Source: Sanderia malayensis (lineage: Eukaryota > Cnidaria > Scyphozoa > Semaeostomeae > Pelagiidae). From it: a stretch of DNA of 64,000 bases. The first letter of the stretch is position 1; every line of letters starts with the position of its first letter. Position numbers and translations under genes: made by a program. The notes under the pieces were generated by a model. It did no database searches. It saw only the letters and a program-made list of their open reading frames with translations, and was not told the origin of the DNA. This document shows, piece by piece, positions 36,166-48,489 of this stretch. The DNA lies in NCBI GenBank assembly GCA_013076295.1, contig RQOL01000699.1:2976001-3040000 (forward strand), in the 5' to 3' direction.

Positions 36166-36400
36166 GAATGGCATGAAGTAAAAAAAAAATCGACAAATCA
36201 GACATGTTGTCAAGCTTCGTTTACTCAAATTCGGTTATCTCAAGCCCCCGAATCTTGAATAAGATTTTATGTGAATTCATCCATTTTATTATTACTTTTT
36301 AAAAAATATCCACTGAGAGCTTAGACTCAGTACATTGCGTCCCTGTGGTTGTACTCGTTCCTTCGTCGTGAAAGGTTGATGCATGCATTTGAGTGAAAGC

Positions 36401-36467
36401 AAAGATAATACTAGAAGAGAGACTTCTATTATCTCTATTCTATTCTAGTCTCTCTTCTATTATCTTT
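36401..36467. repeat. Hairpin with ~21-bp arms
   Basis: The arms 36401-36424 and 36447-36467 are reverse complements apart from a 3-nt insertion. The outer part is AAAGATAATA. Confidence 0.55.
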
Positions 36468-36827
36468 GGTGAAAGTGGGCGAAAGCAAAAGTAAGGGGAG
36501 GATACAGAATTCCACTTCAAAATGAGTAACGATCTTTGAACTCAAACTGAAGTAGCAACAACAATGAAATTACACACATGCAACGCGAAATCATTTCGTA
36601 CACAATGACGTTGCATAATCCAAAATAAGATAGAAAAAGAAAGGGGAGTTCCCAGAGCTGAATCGAAATTTATCACATGGCTGGAGAAAATGATTCAGCA
36701 TTCAGTGTTTCAAACGAGAGAATGATTCATTGAAATTGCCACAGATTATAAAACGGCGAAGACGTAAACACAAAATTACACAGTGCAGAAGATTGAATTC
36801 CAAAGCAAAGATAAAGAACTTTCTTAC

Positions 36828-38335
36828 CACCAAAGAAGAGAATTAAGAGGACGAAGTAACAGTCAACAATAAGGTAATAATTATCTTGTATTTTTATCTT
36901 TCTTCGCCAAATATTATGTAAGCGAATTTCTGTTTTGCACATAAGGGCCTTTTGCGTTGAAATTGATGACTAAATCAAGATTTTACTGCTTTAATTTTCA
37001 CTCAAGGAACTTACAATTTCATGCGTTTGTGCCAGGGAACTACGAGGGCGTTCTAATAGGGGGTCGGGTCTGGGTACACCCCACAAACATCTTAAAGGAA
37101 TACGGTTCATTTGTGTTCTGAGCCCTTAAGAGATCAACCTCACACTCCATTAATTGCCATTGACACGAAGATAATATAATCTGCTATATTAGTTTTGTAA
37201 ATACCCGAGTGTTTGACAATAAGTTTCCAGAATGGCCCATGTTGAATTGAGACATTTTCATCCCCTGTTTGAACAGCTGTTCTGCAAGTATACACGGCTG
37301 CATCTTCAAAATTCACTTTGCTTATAACCAGGTCCTTCTTTTCCAACCTTGCTCTGTTTTCATAGTGCTTAGATGACACCGTGTCTTTGTCTTGAAACCT
37401 TTTCACGACTGCCAGGCTTGAATCATTCCTGTACCACTCCACATAGTCGAAATTATCATCAAACGTATTGCAATGAAGGGTCACATCGCCCCCATATTCC
37501 ACGAGAATGTCTTCGTGGTGGTGATCTGAAACAAAATTTCATCATTTGCTACTATTTTAGTGATTCCCCGGCAGTCCCGGAAACCAAGGGAATCCTCTAA
37601 TAAGCCACACCTCCAAAAACTCATGTTGTCAACCCTGGAATAGAATTGCAACACGAAAAAATTCAAGGGACCATTTGTTTACTATATGATAGGCGTTGGG
37701 GGGGGGGCTACGAAGATTAATCTCAACTGTACTTCTTAGGGGGGGGGGTGATCCCAAGACACATGATGATTATTCTGATTTTGTTGTTGTTGTTGATGTC
37801 CCTGGGAGATGGTTCAGTATTGTAATGTGATCAAATATGAAAATCGATTTATCTTTCCACCTTACTTGGAAAAAATACATTGCAGAATAAGATGAAATTT
37901 CAATTACAGGAACAACAGCCATTATAAAGCTTTTATTTAGTGGAAGGAGCAAAGTGGTATTGAATAAAGCGTGACGCGTTGAAATTACACCCTTAGGGTT
38001 CTGAGTTGTGTGTGAATGACAATATTTAAGTAAAAGAGCAGCAAATAAGAATAAAATAGATAAAAGTAGAAAGCGCAGTTTCCAAGGAAAAAATCAATAT
38101 ATCTATCCAGAAATGATAAAATATAAAGCAAATTGGAAACTAAATATATTTCTCACGATTATGACAGGTCAAAAATTGATTGAAAGTTTAAGAGTGATCG
38201 TGTATACTGAATAAAACAAAACGGTGGTCTGTAGAAGTTTGTAAATTGTAATTATTGCTCACCTTCAGCAAATTTGAAAGGTGCTTTCCCCTTGCAAAGG
38301 CCAATGACTAACAATAAATATAATAGTCTCTGCAT
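36828..38335 (-). CDS. Single-Ig-domain membrane protein (3' end not resolved)
   Basis: Exon 1 (38335-38263) encodes a clear signal peptide (MQRLLYLLLVIGLCKGKA). Exon 2 (37525-37205) encodes one V-type Ig domain with canonical B-strand cysteine (VTLHC), core tryptophan (VEWYR) and F-strand cysteine (DAAVYTC). A probable exon 3 (36929-36828) adds a basic stretch and a hydrophobic helix (CYFVLLILFF). All junctions are phase 1. The acceptor of exon 3 is pyrimidine-poor, so it is less certain. The tail beyond 36828 is not found; a candidate last exon at 36680 would add two residues before a stop. The gene is head to head with the TNF-like gene, the two ATGs being 413 bp apart, so a shared promoter is likely. 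Unlike the receptor cluster, this Ig domain is canonical. Confidence 0.65.
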
Positions 38336-38748
38336 TTTGCTTCTGAATGCAAACTCTCAGACGTTTTTCTTCGTCGACAACAGAGAGGAATATGTCTTTT
38401 GCCAAAAGCAATAACAAAACACAGGCTCTGATACTCTGCGCTCGAGGCAAAATGAGGCAAAATTAGCTGTGAATATATTTCCGTTCTTGCTTTTTCTTTT
38501 TCCGGTTTTTTGTTTGTGAAGCGGAAATAAAGTTGAGGGAAACAAAAATTGCACCATGGACATGCAATGCAATTCACACCAATAAATTGAGGTGAATATT
38601 TTCATGATCATGACAGTCATATGACAAGTGTCGACAAACGAGAGAGCAGGGAAAGGCCCTTCGACGAAAGGGAAGGCCCCGTTGCTTATTTGGTGAACAT
38701 ATATTCTCTACTTTCACTTTTATAACATTAATGAATTTTCAGGTAAAC
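38336..38748. promoter_or_regulatory. Short divergent intergenic region, probable bidirectional promoter
   Basis: The region separates the start codons of the Ig-domain gene (minus) and the TNF-like gene (plus). An acceptor TTTTCAG at 38736-38742 just before the plus-strand ATG implies a 5' untranslated exon inside this region. Confidence 0.5.
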
Positions 38749-39904
38749 ATGTCGGATCGTCAGGAAGTCAACATAAACATGATTGAAGAAGATAATGAAG
38801 TTAACGAAATGTCATTTAAAGATGTTCTTTTGAAGAGGTGTCGACGTTACAAGCTATGTTTAGCTTTGTTATGTATCGCTGCTCTAGTTATTTTGGCGTT
38901 TACATCGGGGCTCCTAATAGGAGAAATGAGCAGTCGGGTATTGTACATTTAATTCCATTTTAACACCAAAACAACCCACTGGATTGCCATCCATTCCTAC
39001 GTCCTTGTGGGTGTCGTCTGTTGCATGTATGTGGGGGCTCCACACATTATTAGTGTTTATTTTAATTTTAGAAGTCTAAAAGAATGGCTACTACCATGCT
39101 TGCTCCAACTAGGAGTAGCACCTCTATCAGTACTACAATGATGCCGTCAACACCTCAAGCAACCGAAAAAAGTAAGTCTAAATACATAGAAACAAACTTT
39201 TTTTAGGGGCAAATACAAATATTAGGGACAAATAAGTCTAAATACACGGAAACAATATTTTCTGGGATTTATTATATGCCAATAAAACATAATTAATAAT
39301 TAAATCCATACTTTTAACTGTTTTCTTCCATTACAGGCAACACAGAAGAAAAGATATATTGCATGCTGGTTGCTGACAGGAATCAAAAGGCTGCAAGTAT
39401 GCATACCTTTAAGATCATTATTTTTATTACATCAGTTTTTTATTATCATTTGTTGGGTGTTTCTCATGACATGTTTTAGACTAAGAAAGCAAGCGGATTG
39501 CTAACAACAAAACTAACAAATTGTTTTAAATCTGTGCAGATACACCGGTCATTTGGAATGACAAGCGCTCAGTGACCAGTCATGATCTCCAGGTTCTGGG
39601 AGCAAACTTGACTCTTGGTGCATCTGGTGTCTATCAGGTGAATGCAAAGACCTGCATTGCTTGCTATGGCACTTTAGATGATGAGAAGGCATCAGGACAG
39701 ATATACAGCACTATCATGCTGCACCGTGATGGCCTGATGATTGAAGGTTGCAAAAGGTACAAGTGGACTCCTGGGTCACTGCCATTGTACTGCCAGTTCA
39801 CAGCTGAGGCTGGAAGTGTGATAACACTCACAGTGGAGAGTTCACTGTGGGATGTTACAGATACGCATTTGTATCTGGTGAGGTACACTGGTAAGTTGTT
39901 CTAG
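38749..39904 (+). CDS. Type II membrane protein with TNF/C1q-like domain
   Basis: Exons 38749-38937, 39072-39171, 39337-39396 and 39540-39904 encode 237 aa. There is no signal peptide. A cytoplasmic acidic N-terminus is followed by a basic stop (KRCRRYK) and a membrane anchor (LCLALLCIAALVILAF), then a dibasic KSKR, a Thr/Ser-rich stalk and a 120-residue C-terminal domain. That domain has the jelly-roll feel of TNF ligands: GANLTLGASGVYQV early, QIYSTIMLHRDG in the middle, and a beta-rich end THLYLVRYTGKLF next to the stop. Type II topology favours a TNF-superfamily ligand over C1q. Sequence identity to either family is low, so the assignment is tentative. A GTAAGT donor overlaps the stop region (39893), so an alternative 3' extension is possible. 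Confidence 0.6.
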
Positions 39905-40730
39905 AGGAAAGGAACAACTTAACCTCTCTGAATTGCTAATGTCAATTAATTGCCATAAATCAGCAATAAGTGCATTAAATTCAACTTATGTAAACTGAAA
40001 ATAGTGTATTTATAAATTTGAGTTTAAAACGGAAAATAATTTTGCAAGTGCAGGCAAAATCGGGCAAAATCGGGCAACCAAACCAGAACTGGGCCCAGGG
40101 CAAGCAGTTAGTACTTGTGTACCACTATTTTACCCCTGGTACCCAAAATAATATGACTGGGAATTTTTCTAAAGAGTACATTTCAGTTCTTTTGGGTGGT
40201 TTTACTGTATTTTTATACATTTAGGCTTTTTTTACATATACATTTTACATTTTGTATTACATTGTATTAGACGCATTTTTATTTATTTTTATTTATAGAT
40301 AATCTATTTTTGTGTTTGCGAAACAAATTTGATCAAATTATTTTCTGAATTTACCAAGTATTTATTTTTGTAGTATGTACAAGTCAGTCAGGTGGTATGC
40401 ATGCACCAATGTATATAATATAGTTTGTACCAATTTGTATACAAATCTCTAATTTGTTTACAATGCTATAATTTGTTTATTTCTGCCCGCTCGCTGCCGC
40501 AATTGGATGCATTTTTATCTGGAACCAGTTTATAGTTTCAAGTTCTCTCGCGTTATTCTTTTGATAGTAATACATCAGTATCCAATTGTCTACTTAATTC
40601 ATCGTCGGTATCTTATATACTTATAAATGGTTTTTTTTATAAAAAAAATGGGTGTAGTCTTTTTCTCCAAAAATACATTATTTTATTTCACCCTTGTCTT
40701 GACCACCTTTCTTCGTTTCGTACTCTTGAC

Positions 40731-40742
40731 CACGTGCACGTG
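40731..40742. promoter_or_regulatory. Double E-box upstream of MRE11
   Basis: CACGTGCACGTG holds two abutting CACGTG palindromes 50-60 bp before the ATG. USF/MYC-type bHLH factors bind such sites. Confidence 0.5.
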
Positions 40743-40771
40743 CCTTGGCATTGGCAATGGTTTTGGTTGGT

Positions 40772-40779
40772 GGCGGGAA
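40772..40779 (+). promoter_or_regulatory. E2F-like site upstream of MRE11
   Basis: GGCGGGAA lies 13 nt before the start codon and matches the E2F core. Such sites are common in replication and repair genes. Confidence 0.4.
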
Positions 40780-40792
40780 TTTTTCGAGCAAT

Positions 40793-43700
40793 ATGGCGAA
40801 TGAAGTAGCGTGAGTTGCAATTTTATTTTACTGTTTGAAAACATTTATATTCATAAATACCCCAGTGTAAGGAAACCCTTGTATTTTTGCTGAATGCATT
40901 GCAATATTCCTGCAATGTGCAAGTCGTTAATTTTTATGGCAATTTAAACCAAGGTTTATTTTATAAATTTGATTTATACACTTAGTGAGCATAAGTTACG
41001 CACCACCCGATGAAAAATGGCGTCAAAAAGTGGCCCGAGGCCTATGCAAGAAAATTTACATCACAATATATAAATAACAAATGGGTTTCAATAGCGAATT
41101 TCTTTAGTAGAAATATACTCAGAATTTCATAAATTTTCAAATGAAAACATAATTTAAAGTATACCATATTGTTTTATAATAATATTAAAAGAAAACTGCG
41201 AAGAGGTTCCTTGAAAAATTTCCACAAAAATTTATTGAAGTGGAGTAATTAAATCGCCAATAATTATAATTTCTTTCACTCAAAGCCACGCAAATTCTCT
41301 CTCATTTAAAAGAGAATGTTTTCAAATTTTGAAAAACACAAAAATTTTTCATGTAACTGTCTTGACCTGTTATAATTTTCAGATTTAGTCTTTGTTTATC
41401 ATTTTAGGAATGTGATTTCACAAAACCTATTTTTCCGTAATTTTTTATTTAAGAGTAAAAAAAAGAAGCTGAAGCGCCATAACAAAAATTCCAACATGTA
41501 TATTCCTATAATTTGTTTCAAATACTATAATTTGATATACTTTTCAAGGGCTTAATACTTTCTGAAGTGAACAAAAATTTTATTTTTTAAAACCCACTCT
41601 GAAATTTGAGAAAAAAACATGTGCTTCCCAAATGATAAACAAAGACTAAATCTGAAAATTATAACAGGTCAAGACAGTTACATGAAAAATTTTTGTGTTT
41701 TTCAAAATTTGAAAACATTCTCTTTTAAATGAGAGAGAATTTGCGTGGCTTTGAGTGAAAGAAATTATAATTATTGGCGATTTAATTACTCCACTTCAAT
41801 AAATTTTTGTGGAAATTTTCCAAGGAACCTCTTCGCAGTTTTCTTTTATTATTATTATAACACAATATGATATACTTTAAATTATGTTTTCATTTGAAAA
41901 TTTATGAAATTCTGAGTATATTTCTACTAAAGAAATTCGCTATTGAAACCCATTTGTTATTTATATATTGTGATGTAAATTTTCTTGCATAGGCCTCGGG
42001 CCACTTTTTGACGCCATTTTTCATCGGGTGGTGCGTAACTTATGCTCACTAAGTGTATATACACCTTCCTACCTTCCTTACCTCTTTAGATCAGAGGAAA
42101 ATAATCCCAACATTTTATCGATTCTCGTTGGTAAGTTTCCTCACCTTTTTATTCGCGCTTTTAGTTCAGTTCAGCCAGCCCAATCTACTAATCATCTTAT
42201 AACAACTAATGTTAATGTTTTGTTTCGAATGCAGCAACAGACTGTCATGTTGGATATTTGGAAAAAGACCCCATCAGAGGAGATGACTCTTTCAATACCT
42301 TTGAAGAGATTTTAAAAGAAGCTGTCAACTATAAAGTTTGTGGCTCATTGCCAAATAACTAAAATATAAAAAGTCATAAAATCAAGGAACTTTATTTATT
42401 TAGTATTTTTATTTCTTCATTCTTCATCAAACTTGAAATTAACATAGTGTAATGTTTAACAGCATATATTAGCAACTGTATACCCTATCTAACTTCATTG
42501 CAGTTATGATGGTTAAGAGTGACTTGATTTTATTGTAACAGGTCGACTTTATTCTTCTTGGTGGTGATTTGTTTCATGACAATAAGCCGTCACGCAAGAC
42601 CTTGCACCACACTCTATACCTGTTGAGAAAATATTGCATGGGAGATAAGCCATGTCAAATTGAATTCATCAGTGATCAATCATTGAACTTTGCCCATTGC
42701 AAGTAAGTATGCTGCATTTAAAACTGCCCTGTGTGGGTTATGTGGAGATTACATGAGAGTTGAGAACTTTATGTTATTTTACAACTTGATAAACTTGCAT
42801 TTTTGATATTGTTTTGCAGATTTCCAAATGTGAACTATGAAGATCCCAATTACAATATTTCATACCCTGTGTTTTCTGTCCACGGAAATCATGATGATCC
42901 AACAGGGGTAATGTTGAGGATTTCATTGACAATCATTGATGCAATATTTATGAAGTGATGTGCATCACAATGTCTAATCATACAAGAGGTTTGCTATGAT
43001 TTCGAATGAAGCTATTTTTGTCATTTCTTAGGAGGGGAGTCTCAGTGCAATTGACATTGTAAGTGTCTCTGGGTTGTTGAATCATTTTGGAAAGCCAACC
43101 AGTGTAGATAACATTGAAATCAGCCCATTGTTGCTAAAGAAAGGTGAAACAAAACTGGCATTGTATGGCCTTGGCTCGATCCGGGATGAAAGATTGCATA
43201 AAACGTTTTGCAACAAGAAGGTCAAGATGCTTCGACCAAAAGAGAATCCAGATAATTGGTTTAATCTTCTAGTTTTGCATCAAAATAGGTATAAACAGGG
43301 ATGTTTGTGTCTGTTTAAAGTAGGAGAGAATACTACATAAATTTCATTTTTGAATGATAGCTTTCACTTAAAGTAATAATTTACTGTTGTTTTAGATCAA
43401 AGCATGGTAAAACAAATCACATCCCTGAGCATTTCCTTGACGAGTTTTTGGATCTGGTCGTTTGGGGACACGAACACGAGTGCCTTATTGATCCAGATTG
43501 GTCCACATCTGGCAAGCAGTTCTTTGTATCACAGCCTGGTTCAAGTGTAGCCACATCATTAGCTGAAGGAGAAGCTAAGGAAAAGTATGCCCACTTACTT
43601 GTAAAAATAATATGAATTTCCTTTACAAATCTACCTTACTTTAACTTTATTTTGTTTGTTTATTTACTTACTTATCATATTATTTATTTATTTTCCCAGA

Positions 43701-46700
43701 TATATATTTACTTATTTAGTGACATTAAAATAACATGAGATATCATAACATATCTTGTGTATCTTGCTAACATGTATGCGCATTTAATCTCTGACCAATT
43801 TATTCCAACTTACCTCCTCAACTAATTTTCCAAAGTTCTTCCTTACTTCTGAATTGTTCAATTACTGACTAACATTCTTGCCAGCCTAGTTATTTCTATT
43901 TACAAGTATTGTTCTGATGCTATTTTTAGGCATATAGGTCTACTGAAAATTCAAGACAAGAACTTCAAAATGGAGAAGATTCCTCTTAAAACTGTCAGAC
44001 CTTTTGTAATTGATGATGTAATTTTGAAAAATACAAACATAGACCCAGGATCAGAGGACCAGTTATTCAGTTTCTTAACTGAAAAGGTAAGCCTTTAAGG
44101 TTTGCTTTAATTTTGCAGTTGGCAATGTTGATATCAATTATATCTGCAAGAATGTGCAAGCCCTTTAATTTAATGAATAATTCTTATAATTGTGCATTTG
44201 ATAAATTATATTTGTTTGTTTACTAGGTTGAATCAATGATTTCTAAAGCCAGAAATGACAAAGACATGCTTCCTCTTATCAGATTGAAGGTGAAAATAAA
44301 TCATAAAACTGCAAAATTTAACCATTGATACCTACACGGATTATTTATTGCTACACATATTTTATTATTTTCTTCGCAGGTTGAATACAGTGGTGGCTTT
44401 GTGGCTATAAATCCTCACAGATTCGGTCAACAATTCGTGAAAAGGGTGGCCAACAATAAAGACATATTGTTATTTTATAGAAAACGAGCTCCAGCTGTCA
44501 AAGGTTTTTTCTCCAATTTTAAATCTTTTGAATTTGCTTTCTTTAATATGGAAGGAACAAACTCAACTTGAACCATTTAGGTTTACTTTTACTTTTCCAC
44601 AAGGACAAATTTGTGAACTATTAATTTCTGAGACTCTTGAAATTGTAAATTGTTATGATAAGAATAGCGCACAAGGAATTTTACATTGGTTTTTACTCAA
44701 CTATTGCAAGCGTTAAACACGGCAACAGTTTGAACTCTGAGTGAAAATAAATGTAATGTTCTTCATGCGTCATTTTTATATCATTTACTCGCTCTTTACC
44801 TACAATTTTAAAGATCACTTTGCGAATAGAGACATTTCGCTATATTCTTATTAATCGTAACTTAAATTGTTTTAGGTGAAAAATCTGAGCACAAAGTCAA
44901 AGAGATGGAGAATTTTTCGATTGATGAAACAGATGCTGTCAGAATGGAGGATGTGATCAGAGAAGTGCTGATATCAGCAGATCAGGTATTTTTGATAAAT
45001 GTTGCAAAAATCTTTTTGCATTGGGTTCATTTTTAATTTTTACACGTTCAAGGAATTGAAAGTAATTGCGGGCACTTTTGACAACACAGTTAAACTTTGA
45101 TAAATCGCTTTTCGAAAAGAGTAAGATGCTTGGAATTGGTTCGAGCTATCGTGGTTTGAACCTGAAGCATGCATAAAGTAAGGAGAGATACTTTAATCGG
45201 AGAAACTTTCGCGGGAAGAAACTTTCGCGAGGCGAAAAAAACGCGAAATTTCTGGAATCAACTTTCGCGTTTTAGGCAAAATCGGATATTTTGCGAGAAT
45301 AAACTTTTGCGAATTCCAAGTCTGAACAGAAACTTTAAACAGAAACCTTGAAGTATTTTTTATTCAAAGTGAAACTTTTCCATAAATTTCGCGAATTTCC
45401 AATTTTGAAATTTTTATCAAGAATAAACTTTCGCGAATTTCATGTTTTAGAAAATTTCGCGCAATGAACTTTCGCGAATTTTGGCCAAAAACGCGAAAAT
45501 CGCGAAAGTTTCTTCCCGCGAAAGTTTCTCCGATTAAAGTAGATTCATGCTTAATACACCGATGAATTCCACTCGACTTGGCAAGATTCAGCTGTGATAA
45601 ATTGAGAATTTGTATTTTCATTTTGTTTTAGTCTCTTCAGTTAAATGTTCTTTCTGAAAAGCGAATGGGAAAGGCGCTACGTGAATTTGTCGACAAAGAG
45701 GAGAATGATGCGATTGCAGAGCTTGTGAAATGGCAGTTGAAGAGCGTGCAAGCAGAACTTTACAGGAAAAACGCAAAAGAGGACGATTTGGGTGACATGA
45801 TTAAAGAAGTAAAAGGTAGCGAAGTCAACGATGAAGATGAAGATGAACAAATACAACAGGTTTGTCGGTTTTACGTTGAAACATTAATATATGATATTTG
45901 ATTTAATATAATGTTATATAGAAAGCCTTTAAAGGAAGCAAATGATACTCCACTATTCCCGGAGGTTTTGCACTGTGAACTAAAACTCTTCTTAACACGA
46001 ATTTGCTCTATTTTTTGCTTGTTTTTAAACTCTCTGGGGCGTCAACTCTAAATGATTGCATGCTAATTTTCTTTGAACAGGTTCTAGCAGTGTCCCGATC
46101 ACAACCAAAGCCAAATGACTTTACCAGCATCAGTGGCGATGATTTAGATGGTAATGATGACATTAAAACGAGCACCCTTGGCACCAAACGGGGCCAAGGG
46201 AGGGGGACAAGAGGTGGGCGTGGCTCGAGAGGAGGGAGGGGCTCAAGAGGTGGGGCATCGTCATCATCATTATCAAGCGGTCGTGGTAGCAGAGGTCAGG
46301 GCAAAAGTAAACGGGCAGCTTCAAAGAATGCGAAAATTAGTGACTGTAAGTATAGAATTGTTTGATCGTCTTTTAATTATTTCGATTCGAAGTGGAACTT
46401 CGATACAGCAATCCTTGTTATATCCACCCCAAATGCGCCGTAAACCTTCGAATATGCTCCCAGGGGCTTATTTGCGAGGATGAATTTTGGCTAGGGGTTT
46501 ATTTAATTGGCTTTGTGGGCTTTATTCAACCCCAACTCCCCCTAAAACAATGTTGTTCTCCCAAGCAGACCCTTTTGACCATCACACGAAAAGAGTTATG
46601 TCAATATTTAATAAGATTATCTCTAAGGACAACATTTTCTGGGTGAGGAGAGGAGGGGGGGGGGTGAACACTCAGTACGTGCAGAATTTGCAAAAGTCGT

Positions 46701-48077
46701 AATTGGCCCAGGATTTTTGTCCCCTATTGAAGCTAAATACGTATCTTGATTTTCCCTTTGTTTAACGAACTCTCTTCGATGCGAATAAGCATTTATTTGG
46801 TATTTCTAAACTTCCTTGTACTTGATTTTATCTACATTGAGTGATGATCAGCTTATTGCTTCTAACAACTTCATGCCAATGTTTTTAATTTAGCAATTAA
46901 CGAACTTATGTCGAATTCTAGCGTTTATTACGATGACCAGAGGAAAACAAAAGTATAAAGATGTTACATTGGTAATTGGAACTTTTCTACATTACTTTAC
47001 TTGATATGCCTTTGCGTTAGATCCAAAGTTGTGATCTAAGTATATTTTATACTCGTATCACATAAGAAGTGCTATCCATGCCAGTGTACAGTTCTCGATG
47101 AAGAAAGAGCGTCGATAGCAGAAGTACAGAAAGGAATGATTGATTTTCTGGGGTTTCTTGCAAAGCCACTCGTCAGGCAGACTATTAATCTATATGCTCA
47201 TACAAATGTACTTGATGAGTAACTCACAATGTAGTTATTGGACCAATTTTCTTTTTGTTTATTGCAGATTGATGATGATGAAAATGATTATTATGATTAT
47301 CCAACTCCAAGTGGAAATTTTTCGCTGTCCACGGTCCCTCAGAGTGGAAGGTAAACAAATCACAAATTATTGTTTACTATTTGTGTTTATTTCTATTACA
47401 GAGACACCAATTGTTAATGTTATTGCTATGTTATTGCCACTGAGAAAAATTCAATTCTTTCCAAAGTTCAATTATTTCCAAAGCCTTCTAATTCTGTACA
47501 TTTGTTCAATTTTTTAGAACTCAATCATCCCGGAGGCCAATTGATTTAATACCTGAGGTAGGCATTGTTTTTCTTTTTACCTTTTTATTTGTCATACGCG
47601 AGGGACTTGACGATAACGCTCTTCCAAGCTTCTTTATCTTGGCATTTTTGAATAAATTCATTTTCCCTTTGCTATGTTAATCCATTCTTTTGATGTGGCC
47701 CAAATGTGTCATTTTTGTTTCTCTTTTACCGATCTCTATGCCTTTTCTTCGCATAACATGTCCTAGAAATATCATTCTCTCGTTTTTTATAAGATCGATT
47801 AATTAAATAGTTAATTATTTTACCATCGCTTGTTATTTTAAATTTCATTCTTTGCGACTTATTCAGACCAGGCCTTCAAGAGAGTTTATAAATTTGTCAC
47901 TGAAACTATGAGACGTTATTTCAAATCATTACTGTTAACCTGTAAGATATTTGACTGTTAATGCTGAAAATAATATTGCTATTTTATTCCCACCCATAAA
48001 TTTAGAGTGATGAAGATGATAGTGGTGATGATGATGATCTTTTTGGTGCGCCAGTGCAAAAAAGAACAAGAAGATGA
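40793..48077 (+). CDS. MRE11: Double-strand break repair nuclease MRE11
   Basis: This is the nuclease subunit of the MRE11-RAD50-NBS1 complex (end resection, ATM activation). There are 17 exons: 40793-40809, 42090-42130, 42235-42335, 42542-42702, 42820-42907, 43032-43288, 43396-43584, 43930-44086, 44227-44289, 44380-44503, 44876-44985, 45632-45859, 46081-46345, 46894-46952, 47268-47350, 47518-47557 and 48006-48077. They encode 684 aa (human about 708). The phosphoesterase motifs are all present: [12 protein letters not shown] (D22, H24), [28 protein letters not shown] and VVWGHEHEC. The DNA-binding capping domain ([16 protein letters not shown]) follows. A Gly-Arg-rich GAR segment (RGGRGSRGG) lies in exon 13, and an acidic then basic C-terminus ends in KRTRR. 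Intron 1 holds a 1.1-kb fold-back element and intron 11 a MITE. Donors after exons 3 (GTTTGT) and 10 (GTTTTT) are weak but fixed by frame. Confidence 0.98.
40979..42055. mobile_element. Fold-back element with ~426-bp inverted arms in MRE11 intron 1
   Basis: The left arm (40979-41404) and right arm (41630-42055) are nearly perfect reverse complements, separated by ~225 bp. The ends are CACTTAGTGAGCATAAG and a TA dinucleotide flanks both sides (40977-40978, 42056-42057), typical of Tc1/mariner-type insertion. No transposase ORF is present. The right end lies about 34 bp before the acceptor of MRE11 exon 2. Confidence 0.9.
45191..45539. mobile_element. 349-bp MITE with 40-bp perfect terminal inverted repeats
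   Basis: Both ends begin CTTTAATCGGAGAAACTTTC and continue with CGCGGGAAG. A TA duplication (45189-45190, 45540-45541) flanks it. The interior is rich in TTCGCG words. It lies in MRE11 intron 11 and has no ORF of its own. Confidence 0.9.
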
Positions 48078-48489
48078 AGTAATGGATGTGTTCCTTTACA
48101 TGCAAGGTAATAATCGAGTTCACCATGAACAGGAGAAATTGAGATATTCAGAGATCACAGACAGACCAGTTGCAGCACGATAAGATGTCTTGAGGATATC
48201 CATCGTGTTTGAGAAACGCCCAGTTTTGGGGGTCGCTAATTTGGGAACCACCCTCAAAAGATCATAGAACTCTTTAAAGAAATTATTAAAAGGGTTGAAA
48301 TTTGTGTAATTATGTTTGGTTGAAATTTATTGTTTGTTTATTACATGTTTAAGTTGTAATGTAATTGATGATTAAAAAATATAATATTTTCAAATACATC
48401 GAAATCCTTATTATTTTGCTTCATTCTTTCTACGCATCCAAGAATGAAGAGAAGAAAATTATCTTTACATCAGCAGCGCAGTTTAATAA

